64,000 nt of DNA from an uncultured Flavobacteriaceae bacterium. GTDB taxonomy: Bacteria > Bacteroidota > Bacteroidia > Flavobacteriales > Flavobacteriaceae. The translations under genes and the position numbers were made by a program. Shown piece after piece: positions 38,144 through 46,612 of the stretch (position 1 is the first letter of the stretch; each line of letters starts with the position of its first letter). The notes under the pieces were generated by a model. That model made no database searches, was not told the origin of the DNA, and saw nothing but the letters and a program-made list of their open reading frames with translations. The stretch spans positions 1-64,000 of the forward strand of contig CANLXN010000013.1 in NCBI GenBank assembly GCA_947495135.1. The letters run 5' to 3'.

Positions 38144-39493
38144 TTATTTCTTTTTGTTCCTTTTATTGAAATTCTTATCTCCCTTTGTCTTTGGTTTCTT
38201 ATATTTTCTTTTAATAATACGCTGGTAAGACCCACCCTGATTCTCCTTTTTATTCTTGTCTTTCTTCTCATGGAATCCAGATGCATCTTCTTCGGTTCTT
38301 TTGGTCGGGTTGTTAGGTTCGTAATTTTTGGGTTGTTCTTCAGGGGTTAGTCGTGTTGCTATTTCAATTTCTTCAGGTATTGTTTCTTCTGAAATTTTCA
38401 TATTCATTAGAGTTTCAATGACCTCTTTTGCGGGCTGTTCCTTTTCAGTATAAAACAAAAGTGAAACACCTTCTTTCTCTGCCCTACCTGTTCTACCTAT
38501 GCGATGCATGTAATTTTCTGGAAATGCAGGCGTATCCATATTTACCACATGAGAAATTTCATCCAAATCCAACCCCCTGGACATTACATCTGTAGTCACC
38601 AAAATACGTGTTGCTCCCTCATTGAAATGCGCTATGGATCTAATTCGGTAGTTTTGAGTCTTGTTAGAATGTATCACCGCCACACGCTCTCCAAATTGCT
38701 CTTCCATCACCTCGAACAAACGGTCTGCACTCTTTTTATTTGAAACAAACACTAATACTTTCCTGTAGGTTTCGGCATCCTTCAATAAATGAGCCAACAG
38801 GTTTACTTTGGTGTAAAAATTTGGAACCGAATAACTATGCTGGGCAATATTGTCCAAGGGTGTTCCGCTTATGGCCACCGAAACTGTGGTAGGTCCAAAG
38901 AAAAAGTCTTGGATTAGTTCATTTACATCGTCCGTCATAGTTGCCGAGAACATTATATTTTGACGACGTTCTGGGAGTAGCTCAAAAATATTGATAAGTT
39001 GAAATCGAAATCCTAAATCCAACATTACATCAACCTCATCTATTACCAGTTTTTTTATGTTTTTTAACTGAAGCGCTCTACTTAAAACCAGGTCGTATAA
39101 ACGTCCAGGTGTTGCTACAACAATATCTGCACCCATCGCAACTGCTTCTTTGTGCTGATTAATATTAACTCCTCCATATACACCCGTAACACGAATAGAC
39201 GAGTACTTCCCAAATTTTTCTATTTCCTCTGTTACCTGAATAACCAATTCTCTAGTTGGAACTATTACCAAAATTCTAGGATGTAATTCTTTTGAAAATT
39301 TCAAGCCTTGAATGAGCGGCAACATATATGCAAAGGTCTTTCCCGTACCCGTTTGAGCAATACCCACCATATCTTTACCAGACATAATCACAGGAAAAGA
39401 TTTGGCTTGGATGGGCGTTGGTGTTTCAAAGCCAAGATCGTCTATGGCGTACTGTAGCTGCTTGGAAATATTAAAATCCTGGAAAGAATCCAT
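38144..39493 (-). CDS. DEAD-box RNA helicase (RhlE-like) with basic tail
   Basis: From the ATG at 39493 the protein has 449 residues (the longer frame from 39523 adds ten unlikely residues). It shows Q motif GFETPTPIQ, motif I AQTGTGKT at 46-53, motif II DEVD (a variant of DEAD), motif III SAT, and motif VI HRIGRTGRA. The last ~70 residues are highly basic and Lys-rich, as in RNA-binding tails of cold-shock or ribosome-assembly helicases. It acts on RNA in the cytoplasm. A second DEAD-box helicase lies at 52995-54113. Confidence 0.92.
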   Translation of the reverse strand: MDSFQDFNISKQLQYAIDDLGFETPTPIQAKSFPVIMSGKDMVGIAQTGTGKTFAYMLPLIQGLKFSKELHPRILVIVPTRELVIQVTEEIEKFGKYSSIRVTGVYGGVNINQHKEAVAMGADIVVATPGRLYDLVLSRALQLKNIKKLVIDEVDVMLDLGFRFQLINIFELLPERRQNIMFSATMTDDVNELIQDFFFGPTTVSVAISGTPLDNIAQHSYSVPNFYTKVNLLAHLLKDAETYRKVLVFVSNKKSADRLFEVMEEQFGERVAVIHSNKTQNYRIRSIAHFNEGATRILVTTDVMSRGLDLDEISHVVNMDTPAFPENYMHRIGRTGRAEKEGVSLLFYTEKEQPAKEVIETLMNMKISEETIPEEIEIATRLTPEEQPKNYEPNNPTKRTEEDASGFHEKKDKNKKENQGGSYQRIIKRKYKKPKTKGDKNFNKRNKKK

Positions 39494-39748
39494 TTTGTTA
39501 TATGTTTTTTGCAAAAATAGCATTTAAAGACGAGGAACTAAGTATCGTAAAGAACGAAAGAAGAAACTTCTTTATTTTATGCAAAGGTGACTATTGCGAA
39601 CTGATATTACTTTAAATTTGATTTACAGGTTGAAAATGTATGGTATCAAAAATTGAAACGACCTATTGTTGGGTCGGGCAATAAAAACATGGTATTCGCA
39701 TTTTTTATAGTAGCAACTTTTTATATGATGAAAATTTCAGAAATACAT

Positions 39749-40546
39749 ATGATCACTCAAAGAACAATTTATTTAATATTTACAATGCTGGTATTGGTTT
39801 CCTGCAAGGATACTAATGAAAGTAGCCGTAAAATTGAACCGGTTAGGGTAATCACTCCAAATGCAGAAACCACTCCCGAAGACCTTTTACTAGAAATGGT
39901 TATAAACGCACATGGTGGCGAATTGTATAACGAAGCCAACTTTTCATTCCGTTTCAGAGAAAAAGAATACACTTTCGCTAACAGTGGGAACAACTATACT
40001 TACACTGTTGAAAGCTCCGCAAATGGAGATACCATTATTGACGTTTTTAAAAATGGTAAATTCTCGCGGTTTATGAATGATCAACTTTTAGAGTTATCGG
40101 AGAAGAACATAGCCAAATATAGTGAGGCACTCAATTCTGTCATCTATTTTGTCACCTTACCACATAAGCTCAACGATCCTGCGGTGATCAAAAAATACAA
40201 AGGCACTGCAACCATAAAGGACAAGAATTACGAAATTTTAGAAATCACATTCGAGAAAAATGGAGGCGGAAAAGATTTTGATGATGTTTTTCACTACTGG
40301 ATCAACTCTGAATCGCATAAAATAGATTACCTCGCTTATAATTATCGCGTAAACGAAGGTGGCGTTCGTTTTAGAAGTGCTTACAATAAAAGAGTTGTTT
40401 CTGGAATTACCTTTCAAGATTACATCAACTACAAAGCTCCAGTAGGAACTCCCCTAATTGATCTTCCGGTTCTGTTTGAGAAAGGTGAATTAAAAGAACT
40501 CTCTAGAATAGAAACAGAAAATATAATCAACCTAACTGACTTATAA
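39749..40546 (+). CDS. Lipoprotein of unknown function with an outer-membrane-lipoprotein-like fold
   Basis: From the ATG at 39749 the protein has 265 residues and a lipoprotein signal with lipobox LVLVSC (Cys19). A longer frame starts with TTG at 39653 and would add an implausible N-terminus. The mature part contains the block LLLEMVINAHGGELYNEANFSFRFREKEYTF and many amphipathic strands with two FEKNGGGKDFDDVFHYWINSESHKIDYLAYNYRVNEGG-type segments, a pattern of uncharacterised Bacteroidota envelope proteins. Its function is unknown. The second 32-codon gene follows 126 bp later with its own promoter-like signal. Confidence 0.78.
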   Translation: MITQRTIYLIFTMLVLVSCKDTNESSRKIEPVRVITPNAETTPEDLLLEMVINAHGGELYNEANFSFRFREKEYTFANSGNNYTYTVESSANGDTIIDVFKNGKFSRFMNDQLLELSEKNIAKYSEALNSVIYFVTLPHKLNDPAVIKKYKGTATIKDKNYEILEITFEKNGGGKDFDDVFHYWINSESHKIDYLAYNYRVNEGGVRFRSAYNKRVVSGITFQDYINYKAPVGTPLIDLPVLFEKGELKELSRIETENIINLTDL

Positions 40547-40586
40547 ACAATTAGTTAATCGCAATTTTTTTATTAAGAAATTTTAA

Positions 40587-40602
40587 TGGCACGCTTATTG
40601 AA
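40587..40602 (+). promoter_or_regulatory. Sigma-54-like -24/-12 promoter of the second 32-codon gene
   Basis: TGGCACG at 40587-40593, four bases, then TTGA at 40598-40601. The sigma-54 consensus is TGGCACG-N4-TTGC, so only the last C differs. Transcription would start near 40613, giving a ~60-base leader before the ATG at 40673. No rpoN gene or enhancer-binding protein is visible in the window, so this rests on sequence match alone. Confidence 0.45.
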
Positions 40603-40672
40603 CTCTACTAAACAACTAGACTAATAATTAGCTAGTGTAGAAAAATAAGTATTAACATTAAAATTCTAGATT

Positions 40673-40771
40673 ATGAAAAATTTGAAGAAAGTTCTAGCAG
40701 AAAAACTGACAAAGTGGAATGAGAAATTAGAAGAATTTGCAAAAGCCAGTAGTTATGCAATCCACAGATAG
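40673..40771 (+). CDS. 32-residue peptide of unknown function, C-terminus KASSYAIHR (copy 2)
   Basis: ATG at 40673 to TAG at 40769-40771, 32 codons, the same length as copy 1 at 26561. The N-terminal two-thirds is a Lys/Glu-rich amphipathic helix with W15; the last nine residues KASSYAIHR are identical to copy 1. Conserved codons differ only at wobble positions, and stop codons differ (TAG against TAA). It is followed 29 bp later by a strong terminator and faces the DoxX gene, so it cannot be the leader of a downstream gene. This argues for an independent small protein gene. No family is recognised. Confidence 0.78.
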   Translation: MKNLKKVLAEKLTKWNEKLEEFAKASSYAIHR

Positions 40772-40800
40772 TCCTCGCCCCAAATTTCAGTTTAAATAAA

Positions 40801-40831
40801 ATCCCTTACTGCAGCAGTAAGGGATTTTTTT
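40801..40831. terminator. Bidirectional terminator after the second 32-codon gene and the DoxX gene
   Basis: ATCCCTTACTG / CAGTAAGGGAT form an 11-bp perfect stem around CAG (40801-40825), then seven T on the plus strand. On the minus strand it directly follows the DoxX stop codon (40830-40832) and ends TTTTATTT. The stem core matches that at 26684. Confidence 0.92.
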
Positions 40832-41291
40832 ATGTCTTTACTCCCGTTTTATGGTACATGGAGCCGCCAATGGTTAAAGCAGCAGCAATAATTAGCAGGT
40901 TTTTAATAATATATTGCCCTTCCATAGTAGGCAAATAAACCAATCCAGCTTCTTGGTAAACAGTTTCCGGTAATAACACCAACGGCATAAAGGTGCCTAC
41001 CATCTGCAAGAATAGGAGTCCAATGGCAATTCGCGTTGTCTTTTTAAATAGGAAACAAATACCTATAACAACTTCCCACCAGCCAATTACTGCAAGCCAA
41101 CCTTCTGGGCTTCCAATTGGCATCCAAGCAACGGTGGCTTTTAAAAGGGGTTCGGCCGCAGATACACCCAATGGTTTTAAAATTCCAAACCAAACAAAAA
41201 TAATTGCGAAAGAAATACGAACTGCAGGAGTCCCCCACCGTTTCATACTTCCAGCGATACGCTGATCAATAGTAAGAAAATCTAATTTCAT
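40830..41291 (-). CDS. DoxX-like integral membrane protein
   Basis: The 153-residue protein has four transmembrane helices. It begins with a short cytoplasmic segment (LDFLTIDQRIAGSMKRWGTPAV). The block RISFAIIFVWFGILKPLGVSAAEPLLKATVAWM and the following GWWEVVIGICFL match DoxX/DUF417-type proteins. The family lacks a settled function; some members are linked to redox homeostasis or quinones. The stop codon lies inside the T-run of a bidirectional terminator. Confidence 0.85.
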   Translation of the reverse strand: MKLDFLTIDQRIAGSMKRWGTPAVRISFAIIFVWFGILKPLGVSAAEPLLKATVAWMPIGSPEGWLAVIGWWEVVIGICFLFKKTTRIAIGLLFLQMVGTFMPLVLLPETVYQEAGLVYLPTMEGQYIIKNLLIIAAALTIGGSMYHKTGVKT

Positions 41292-41385
41292 ATGGTAGCA
41301 TTGAAATTAAGATACAAATTTCGTGAATAATGCTGGTATGTCCTAGATTTAGATAAAGAGTTTTAATTCTTATTACAACTTTGTA

Positions 41386-42072
41386 CTATTCCTTTTTTAA
41401 AGTTTTAATATCGGCAATGAGCTGTGCGATGGCGGTCTTATTAAGTCCGTTATAAATACCTCTAATATGTCGATCCTTATCGATTAAAAGGAAATTTTCT
41501 GTATGCAAAAAATCATCTTCATTTCTTTCCAAACCTAAATCTTCCTCCACGTAGTAATGATTTCTTCCAAGGTCATAAATCTGTTTTCGGTCTCCCGTGA
41601 CTAAATGCCACTTGGCAACGTCAATACCTTTGTCGTCTGCATAACTCTTGAGTACAGGTACCGAATCAATTTTGGGCGTAACCGAATGTGATAGGAGTAA
41701 AATTTCAGGGTCATCCTTAAAAGCCTCTTGCAAGAGCAACATATTGTCGGTCATTTTAGGGCAAATCCCTGGGCAGGTCGCAAAAAAGAAATCGGTTACA
41801 TAGATTTTATTCTGAAAAGTGTTTTGCGTTATAGTGTCTCCCATCTGGTTGACTAATTTAAAGTCGGGAATACTATGAAATCCCTTTGTTTCCTTGCTTT
41901 GTGGAGCAAGCCAATGGGGTGTAAAAGTAGCTTCCCGATAAAAAGGGAGATGGTCTACTCTACTCGTCTTGTTCTTTGATCCCGACTCTGCACAGCTCAA
42001 CATTAAGACAATTACCAGCAGTGCGTAAACTATAAGGCTAATTAAACCTAACCACTTCTTCTTCCAATTCAT
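41386..42072 (-). CDS. SCO1/SenC-family copper-chaperone-like protein
   Basis: The 228-residue protein has an N-terminal membrane segment/lipobox-like region (residues 8-27, ending VLMLSC) and a thioredoxin fold. The copper-site residues are present: Cys100 and Cys104 in CPGICPK and His190 in DDFLHTENF. SCO proteins deliver copper to cytochrome oxidase or act as thiol reductases in the periplasm. The start overlaps the end of the MORN gene by 35 bp, making it the third gene of an overlapping operon. Confidence 0.92.
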   Translation of the reverse strand: MNWKKKWLGLISLIVYALLVIVLMLSCAESGSKNKTSRVDHLPFYREATFTPHWLAPQSKETKGFHSIPDFKLVNQMGDTITQNTFQNKIYVTDFFFATCPGICPKMTDNMLLLQEAFKDDPEILLLSHSVTPKIDSVPVLKSYADDKGIDVAKWHLVTGDRKQIYDLGRNHYYVEEDLGLERNEDDFLHTENFLLIDKDRHIRGIYNGLNKTAIAQLIADIKTLKKE

Positions 42073-42640
42073 AACAGAGATTTGAGCGTTTTAGACCAAA
42101 AAAGCGTCCATTTTTGGCCTCATAATTCACATATATTTTACCATTTTCCTTCCACGCTTTTTGAAGGCCTTCTTCCTTGCCATCCAGGAGGGTTATTTCC
42201 CTAGACAGTTGTCCATTAGGATACCAAGACTTCTGCACGCCTTCCTTTACACCATTAACATAAAATGCCTTAGTGCTTAGTTCGCCAGATGGCCACCAAC
42301 TCTTCGAAATGCCATCCAAACGGTTCGCTTTATACATACACTCCTTTTTAGGCCTTCCATTGGCGTACCATCGCTTGGCTACTCCTTGCTTTCTACCCTC
42401 GTAGTAACCAAATCGCTCTGCAAGTTGTTTGTTGAGATGATATTCGACCGCATAACCGTTAAAAGGAACGTCTTTATAGTACCATTTACCTTCCTCTGGG
42501 TGAAGGATTAATTCAGATTTATGAACTTCAACGTCTGAGATAACTAATGTATCCTGTACTTCTTCGCATCCTGCTAAACCGAAAAACAGCGCAATTAAAG
42601 TGATCCTAATTAATAGTACTTGGAGTTCCTTGATAGTCAC
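42038..42640 (-). CDS. MORN-repeat (YwqK-type) lipoprotein
   Basis: From the GTG at 42640 the protein has 200 residues and a proper lipoprotein signal with lipobox FFGLAGC; an ATG at 42679 would add 13 hydrophobic residues and overlap the upstream gene by 74 bp. At least four MORN-type units follow, with the pattern YYEGRKQGVAKRWYANGRPK, SWWPSGELSTKAFYVNGVKEG and SWYPNGQLSREITLLDGKEEG. It is often labelled a toxin-antitoxin 'antitoxin' in databases, but nothing here supports that. It overlaps the YHYH gene upstream and the SCO gene downstream. Confidence 0.85.
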   Translation of the reverse strand: MTIKELQVLLIRITLIALFFGLAGCEEVQDTLVISDVEVHKSELILHPEEGKWYYKDVPFNGYAVEYHLNKQLAERFGYYEGRKQGVAKRWYANGRPKKECMYKANRLDGISKSWWPSGELSTKAFYVNGVKEGVQKSWYPNGQLSREITLLDGKEEGLQKAWKENGKIYVNYEAKNGRFFGLKRSNLCYELEEEVVRFN

Positions 42641-43382
42641 CTGGGAAAATAATATAGTATTGATTAAGATATAATTCATTTTCAATATGATAGTGATATT
42701 CTTCTTCTGCTGAATGTTGTGTAGTACTTATATGTCCTCCTGAAGCATCTAAACCTGTTGGATAGGTTCCTGTAGAATTACATTTTCTTCCGTAAATGAA
42801 GAATCCGTCGGCTAAAATACCTATCAGCTCTTCATCGTCCTGAGACCAAGCCACTGGTTCAAGATGGTAATGGTATACACTGGGACCAATATGCCCACCA
42901 CTATAATCCAAACTTCCTGCCGCCTCATCCAAAGGTCCATTTCCTTCCTGATCATTATAAATAGCGGCACCACTAACGGCGATACCAATGGCCCCTAGCG
43001 CAGTTGAAGTACTGCTACTAGCCAACTCAGGACTCGTACTTACGCGTAAGGTAGCAGAAGCATCGCGATCTGGAATAATGCTTGGGGTTAGCTGAACATC
43101 GGGTTCATCAATATACAACAGCTCCCCTACTCCCCAATATACAGTAGTATGATTAGGGCGTCCAGTGGTCTCTATTACCACTTCAGAGCCATCTAAATAG
43201 ACATCGGTATTATCTGTATCAAATTCGGCAAAGGCCGCATGAAGTTCCCCTATTTCTCCTCCTTCATCATCGGTAGTTCCTCCGTCCGAGTCATCATTAT
43301 TACAGGCGGTCAATAAAACTAATGTCAATGCCATTAGGCTGAGCCATTTTAAATTAAAAATAGTTGTTGTTGGTTTGTTCAT
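42606..43382 (-). CDS. YHYH-domain lipoprotein
   Basis: The 258-residue protein has a lipoprotein signal with LVLLTAC (Cys27), an acidic low-complexity linker, and a YHYH domain with the two His-rich motifs VYHYHLEPVAW and EYHYHIENELY. The metal-binding potential of these His-Tyr-His clusters is clear, though the family's function is unknown. It is first in an overlapping operon with a MORN lipoprotein and a SCO protein. The SCO neighbour suggests a copper-related role (inference). Confidence 0.9.
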   Translation of the reverse strand: MNKPTTTIFNLKWLSLMALTLVLLTACNNDDSDGGTTDDEGGEIGELHAAFAEFDTDNTDVYLDGSEVVIETTGRPNHTTVYWGVGELLYIDEPDVQLTPSIIPDRDASATLRVSTSPELASSSTSTALGAIGIAVSGAAIYNDQEGNGPLDEAAGSLDYSGGHIGPSVYHYHLEPVAWSQDDEELIGILADGFFIYGRKCNSTGTYPTGLDASGGHISTTQHSAEEEYHYHIENELYLNQYYIIFPGDYQGTPSTIN

Positions 43383-43520
43383 TTGTTCATGATTAAAGTG
43401 AATAATAGCATTGGAGCGAACTGCTTCATTTTCATCTTAGACATGAACAAATAGAAAAGGTTTAATAGAATATAAAATAAAATCTATTAGACTGAAATAT
43501 GCATAAGAAATGAGCCCTTT

Positions 43521-44411
43521 CTAGATAACTTGAAAAGGATTACCGATGAGTCTAAATTTCTCCCAATTTTCGATCACATGTGAGTCGTTTAAAGAAATAA
43601 TCTTCTGGTGTGCTTTTTGAAGGACTTGTCCAATTGGTTCTTGTGATTTCTGACTCAAAATATCTAAGAGAATTTTGGTAATTGTTCTTAGCGGGACGAT
43701 ATGCACGGCATCCCAGGTTCCTAAAAAAGCACAACTCCTACCCTCCATTATGAGTTGTAGTCCCATTGGTAAAGAGTCTTTCTTATCCTTCTTTAAGCTA
43801 CTGCAAGACAGCGATATAAGACTCCCTATTGGAGCTATTTGTTTAAACTTATCTAAGTGGTGTAATCGAAACCCTCTATAACCAGACCAGCCCCGACTTC
43901 TTCCATGCCCTACATAAATGGCCAAGGCACACCCCTTACTCAGTTTTCGACCTAACTCGTGGCTCGTTGTGGTATCTGGAAAATGCTTTCGCACATCCTT
44001 TTTAGCATAACGACTTTTGCGCAAACTACTGTAGATTTTCTCACCCCAATTCATGTAAAGTGGTTTCATCATACTCAACGAAAGAGCTTTCATTGGCTTC
44101 ACCTCTTCAAACTTCTTTAAACCGTATATCCAATTAGAAATTTGTTCTGTCTTTTTATAGAAAACTAGGGTAATCAGGAAATCCCCAATGCATATTTTAG
44201 GAAAATGAGCAGGTTCTCTTTTACCGTATTTCACCAATATAATTACGGTTCCTGAAAGAATCCCATTCCGCTGGAGGAGTTGGAGGATTTCTTTTTGCTT
44301 GTAAGGAATAGAATTGGGCAGCAGCCAATGATTAACTGAAATAACTTCTTTTAACTTGGTCCCAATTAAATTGTTTACTGAATCTGTTGAAATTATGGTA
44401 GTTGGCCCCAT
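43521..44411 (-). CDS. Caspase-fold (CHAT/C25-like) cysteine protease candidate
   Basis: From the ATG at 44411 the protein has 296 residues (a longer TTG start at 44429 overlaps the upstream gene). The second half has the caspase-fold dyad: His169 in AIYVGHGRSRGWSGYRG and Cys203 in GSLISLSCSSLKKD. It continues with CAFLGTWDAVHIVPLRTITKILLDIL, the GQVLQKAHQK helix and a closing FRLIGNPFQ strand, all typical of CHAT and gingipain-like (C25) domains. The N-terminal ~115 residues are unassigned. There is no signal peptide, so it is probably cytoplasmic, unlike secreted gingipains. Its start is one base after the stop of the zincin-like gene (TAACATG), so the two are translationally coupled. Confidence 0.72.
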   Translation of the reverse strand: MGPTTIISTDSVNNLIGTKLKEVISVNHWLLPNSIPYKQKEILQLLQRNGILSGTVIILVKYGKREPAHFPKICIGDFLITLVFYKKTEQISNWIYGLKKFEEVKPMKALSLSMMKPLYMNWGEKIYSSLRKSRYAKKDVRKHFPDTTTSHELGRKLSKGCALAIYVGHGRSRGWSGYRGFRLHHLDKFKQIAPIGSLISLSCSSLKKDKKDSLPMGLQLIMEGRSCAFLGTWDAVHIVPLRTITKILLDILSQKSQEPIGQVLQKAHQKIISLNDSHVIENWEKFRLIGNPFQVI

Positions 44412-44412
44412 G

Positions 44413-46590
44413 TTAAGCGCTCGCAACAAATTGTTGATACGGATCTAAGGAAGAGGCATCAAAACTAACAAGATCTCCATTGAAATCTGTTAACTCCAAT
44501 TGCGTTCTTACAAACCAATGCATCATGATCTGCCCTTGTTGCTCTCTATTAAATGCTTCAAAATCACCATTTGCATCATCTAAGGCCTGTTCCCCGTTTC
44601 TACCGAGAATAAATCCCAAGGCGTCATAAGTGGTGGTCGTACCATCGTAACGGTCATTCATTGTAATTACATCTTCTTCTTCAACTCTGAAATCGTCATA
44701 TCCGTAGTTGTATCCGCTTCCGAGGTCGGTTTGAGCAATAATAGCTTCTGCCATATAAATTCCACCAACAGTTCTACTTTGCCAGATATGGGTTAATTCG
44801 TGAATGAGCGTTGGCCTATCAATAGGACCATCTGTAACGTCAAAATTAATGAGGTTAATGGTTACAAATGCACGCGAATCTGGTTCTTGAGTAAATAAAT
44901 CTTGTACCCCGAAGATTATAAAGTTAAGTGGGTCTTCGGTTGATAAAAACACATTCTGATAGTCCAGGCTATTCCCGAAAACAGTTCTGCCATCTGCTTC
45001 TTCCTCGGGAAGTAAGCCTCGGTAGCTTCCTAACTGACTAAACAGGTGAGCAATAAAACCTGCTAATGCCGCCGCACTTACTCTTAAAATAGCGCGCCCC
45101 ATGTCAATAATTGCTTCCTCCAACTCCAGTAACGCTTCTACTACTTCCTCCAAAAATTCCTCTGCCGTATCTATAATTACAGCCTCGAAAAGATCGTCCA
45201 AGGTTTGTCCAACCTCCTGCATCCCTTGAATAAAAGTCTCCAGAGCTGAGCCTGGGTCTCTTGCTATCTCAACAAGCATAGTGCCAATAGTAATTCCTGT
45301 ATCTAACGCTGCTCTTATTACCTCCGCGGCAATTTCGACTGTTCTCCCAACCGCCCAGCCTATCAAACCTCCAATAGCTACCCCTGCGGCAATGAGCCCG
45401 CGTGTGTAATCAAATATAAACGGAATTGCACTTGTGGTAAGAAAATTGTACGCATAATAAATAGAGTTTCCAATGGTAGCCGTAGCTTCTCCAATTGCCC
45501 TCCACACCAATGCTCCTGCTGTATTGGCCCATTCGTACAAAGTCTCTAGTGCCTCTCCTATACTCTCCCAAGCTCGAACCATGGCCTCCATTACCATCTG
45601 ACTTTGTTCTGAGGCCCAATCCAGGGCATCCTGTAATGTCCCTTCTGCAAAACGAATTGCAAGCAGCGTACTTCTCCAAAGTCTGTCGGTTGCATTCTCG
45701 ACCTGTGTGAGAATAAAGTCGAAAACTTCTCCAATAGGGCCTAAATTCTCTATAATTCCATTTACAAATCTCCTTAAGACGAAATAGGATTCTGAAACTA
45801 CCGTCGCCAAAAGATCAGCGATTCTAAAACCTACTTCAAATGCCGCAGCAACAAAATTGGAAACTGCAGCATACGCCCAATCGAAGGTTGCTCCAACAAA
45901 TTCTCCTAAATCTCGTCCGAGTTCAATTAAAGCAGCCAAAAGGTCTCCCATTTCTTGAATGGTCCAGTCTACGACGTCTTCAAAAAGATCTACAAGTGCA
46001 GCTCCAACATCGGTCGCTGCATCTATAATGGCATCAATAGCTTCGATAATGGCATCCACTCCATCTTCGAGCGCATCTACTAACCATTCTGCTGCGTCTC
46101 CGAGTGCATCCACCACCACTTCTGCCGTATCCGATGCCTTTACATTGTGTTTTCTTAATACATGTCCAGCGTGTTGCATCCATACTGCAATGTCTGTCAT
46201 TCCACCTCCAGCACTCATAAAATCTTTCATACAAGCCCGTGCATCCTTCTTTTTAAGCATGGCCATATTTTGAATAAGAAAAAGACTTCCAGCCCTTCCC
46301 GTTTCATCTATCATCGCTTTTAAAACCATCGTACGGTCTGTTGAATCCATTTTCACACTTGTATCGAATAGTTGCTGGGCTTCATCTAAAAACTGTTCCT
46401 TAGATTGCTGCGTGTGAATCAATCCCCTTGAAAATGAATAAACTGCTTTATTCGATTCTCTAGCGGCGAGTTTTAGATGGTTACCAACCGACGCAGGTGC
46501 TATTTGATAGTCTCGAATTTGTTTACCTAAAGCTTTGTGGTCTTTAATACCGTAATTGATGTCTTTGTTGGAGTCTTGCGAGGGTTTCAT
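44413..46590 (-). CDS. Long helical protein with C-terminal HELTH zincin (DUF4157-like) domain
   Basis: The 725-residue protein has no signal peptide. Residues 1-150 are a charged helical head. About 155-515 is a very long Ala/Ile/Asp/Glu-rich amphipathic region with repeated segments such as DALEDGVDAIIEAIDAIID and hydrophobic stretches (GLIAAGVAIGGLIGWAVG near 398-415) that could enter a membrane. The C-terminal part (~530-725) has a gluzincin-type site: His597, Glu598 and His601 in LIHELTHIWQS, with GYDDFRVEEEDV as possible third-ligand region. This is similar to the DUF4157-like zincin domains found on toxins and injection-system cargo. It is the first gene of a two-gene operon with the caspase-fold protein. 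TAGATTTG at 46620-46613 fits a -7 element. Confidence 0.72.
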   Translation of the reverse strand: MKPSQDSNKDINYGIKDHKALGKQIRDYQIAPASVGNHLKLAARESNKAVYSFSRGLIHTQQSKEQFLDEAQQLFDTSVKMDSTDRTMVLKAMIDETGRAGSLFLIQNMAMLKKKDARACMKDFMSAGGGMTDIAVWMQHAGHVLRKHNVKASDTAEVVVDALGDAAEWLVDALEDGVDAIIEAIDAIIDAATDVGAALVDLFEDVVDWTIQEMGDLLAALIELGRDLGEFVGATFDWAYAAVSNFVAAAFEVGFRIADLLATVVSESYFVLRRFVNGIIENLGPIGEVFDFILTQVENATDRLWRSTLLAIRFAEGTLQDALDWASEQSQMVMEAMVRAWESIGEALETLYEWANTAGALVWRAIGEATATIGNSIYYAYNFLTTSAIPFIFDYTRGLIAAGVAIGGLIGWAVGRTVEIAAEVIRAALDTGITIGTMLVEIARDPGSALETFIQGMQEVGQTLDDLFEAVIIDTAEEFLEEVVEALLELEEAIIDMGRAILRVSAAALAGFIAHLFSQLGSYRGLLPEEEADGRTVFGNSLDYQNVFLSTEDPLNFIIFGVQDLFTQEPDSRAFVTINLINFDVTDGPIDRPTLIHELTHIWQSRTVGGIYMAEAIIAQTDLGSGYNYGYDDFRVEEEDVITMNDRYDGTTTTYDALGFILGRNGEQALDDANGDFEAFNREQQGQIMMHWFVRTQLELTDFNGDLVSFDASSLDPYQQFVASA

Positions 46591-46612
46591 AATTTTCTTT
46601 TTTTGCTGAATT

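Noticed and set aside
42038-42640. YwqK-type 'antitoxin' suggesting a toxin-antitoxin pair
   Set aside because: The protein is a MORN-repeat lipoprotein; no toxin gene is adjacent. The name comes from database labels, not function.
43521-44411. Secreted gingipain of the T9SS
   Set aside because: No signal peptide and no sorting domain; the caspase-fold protein is more likely cytoplasmic.
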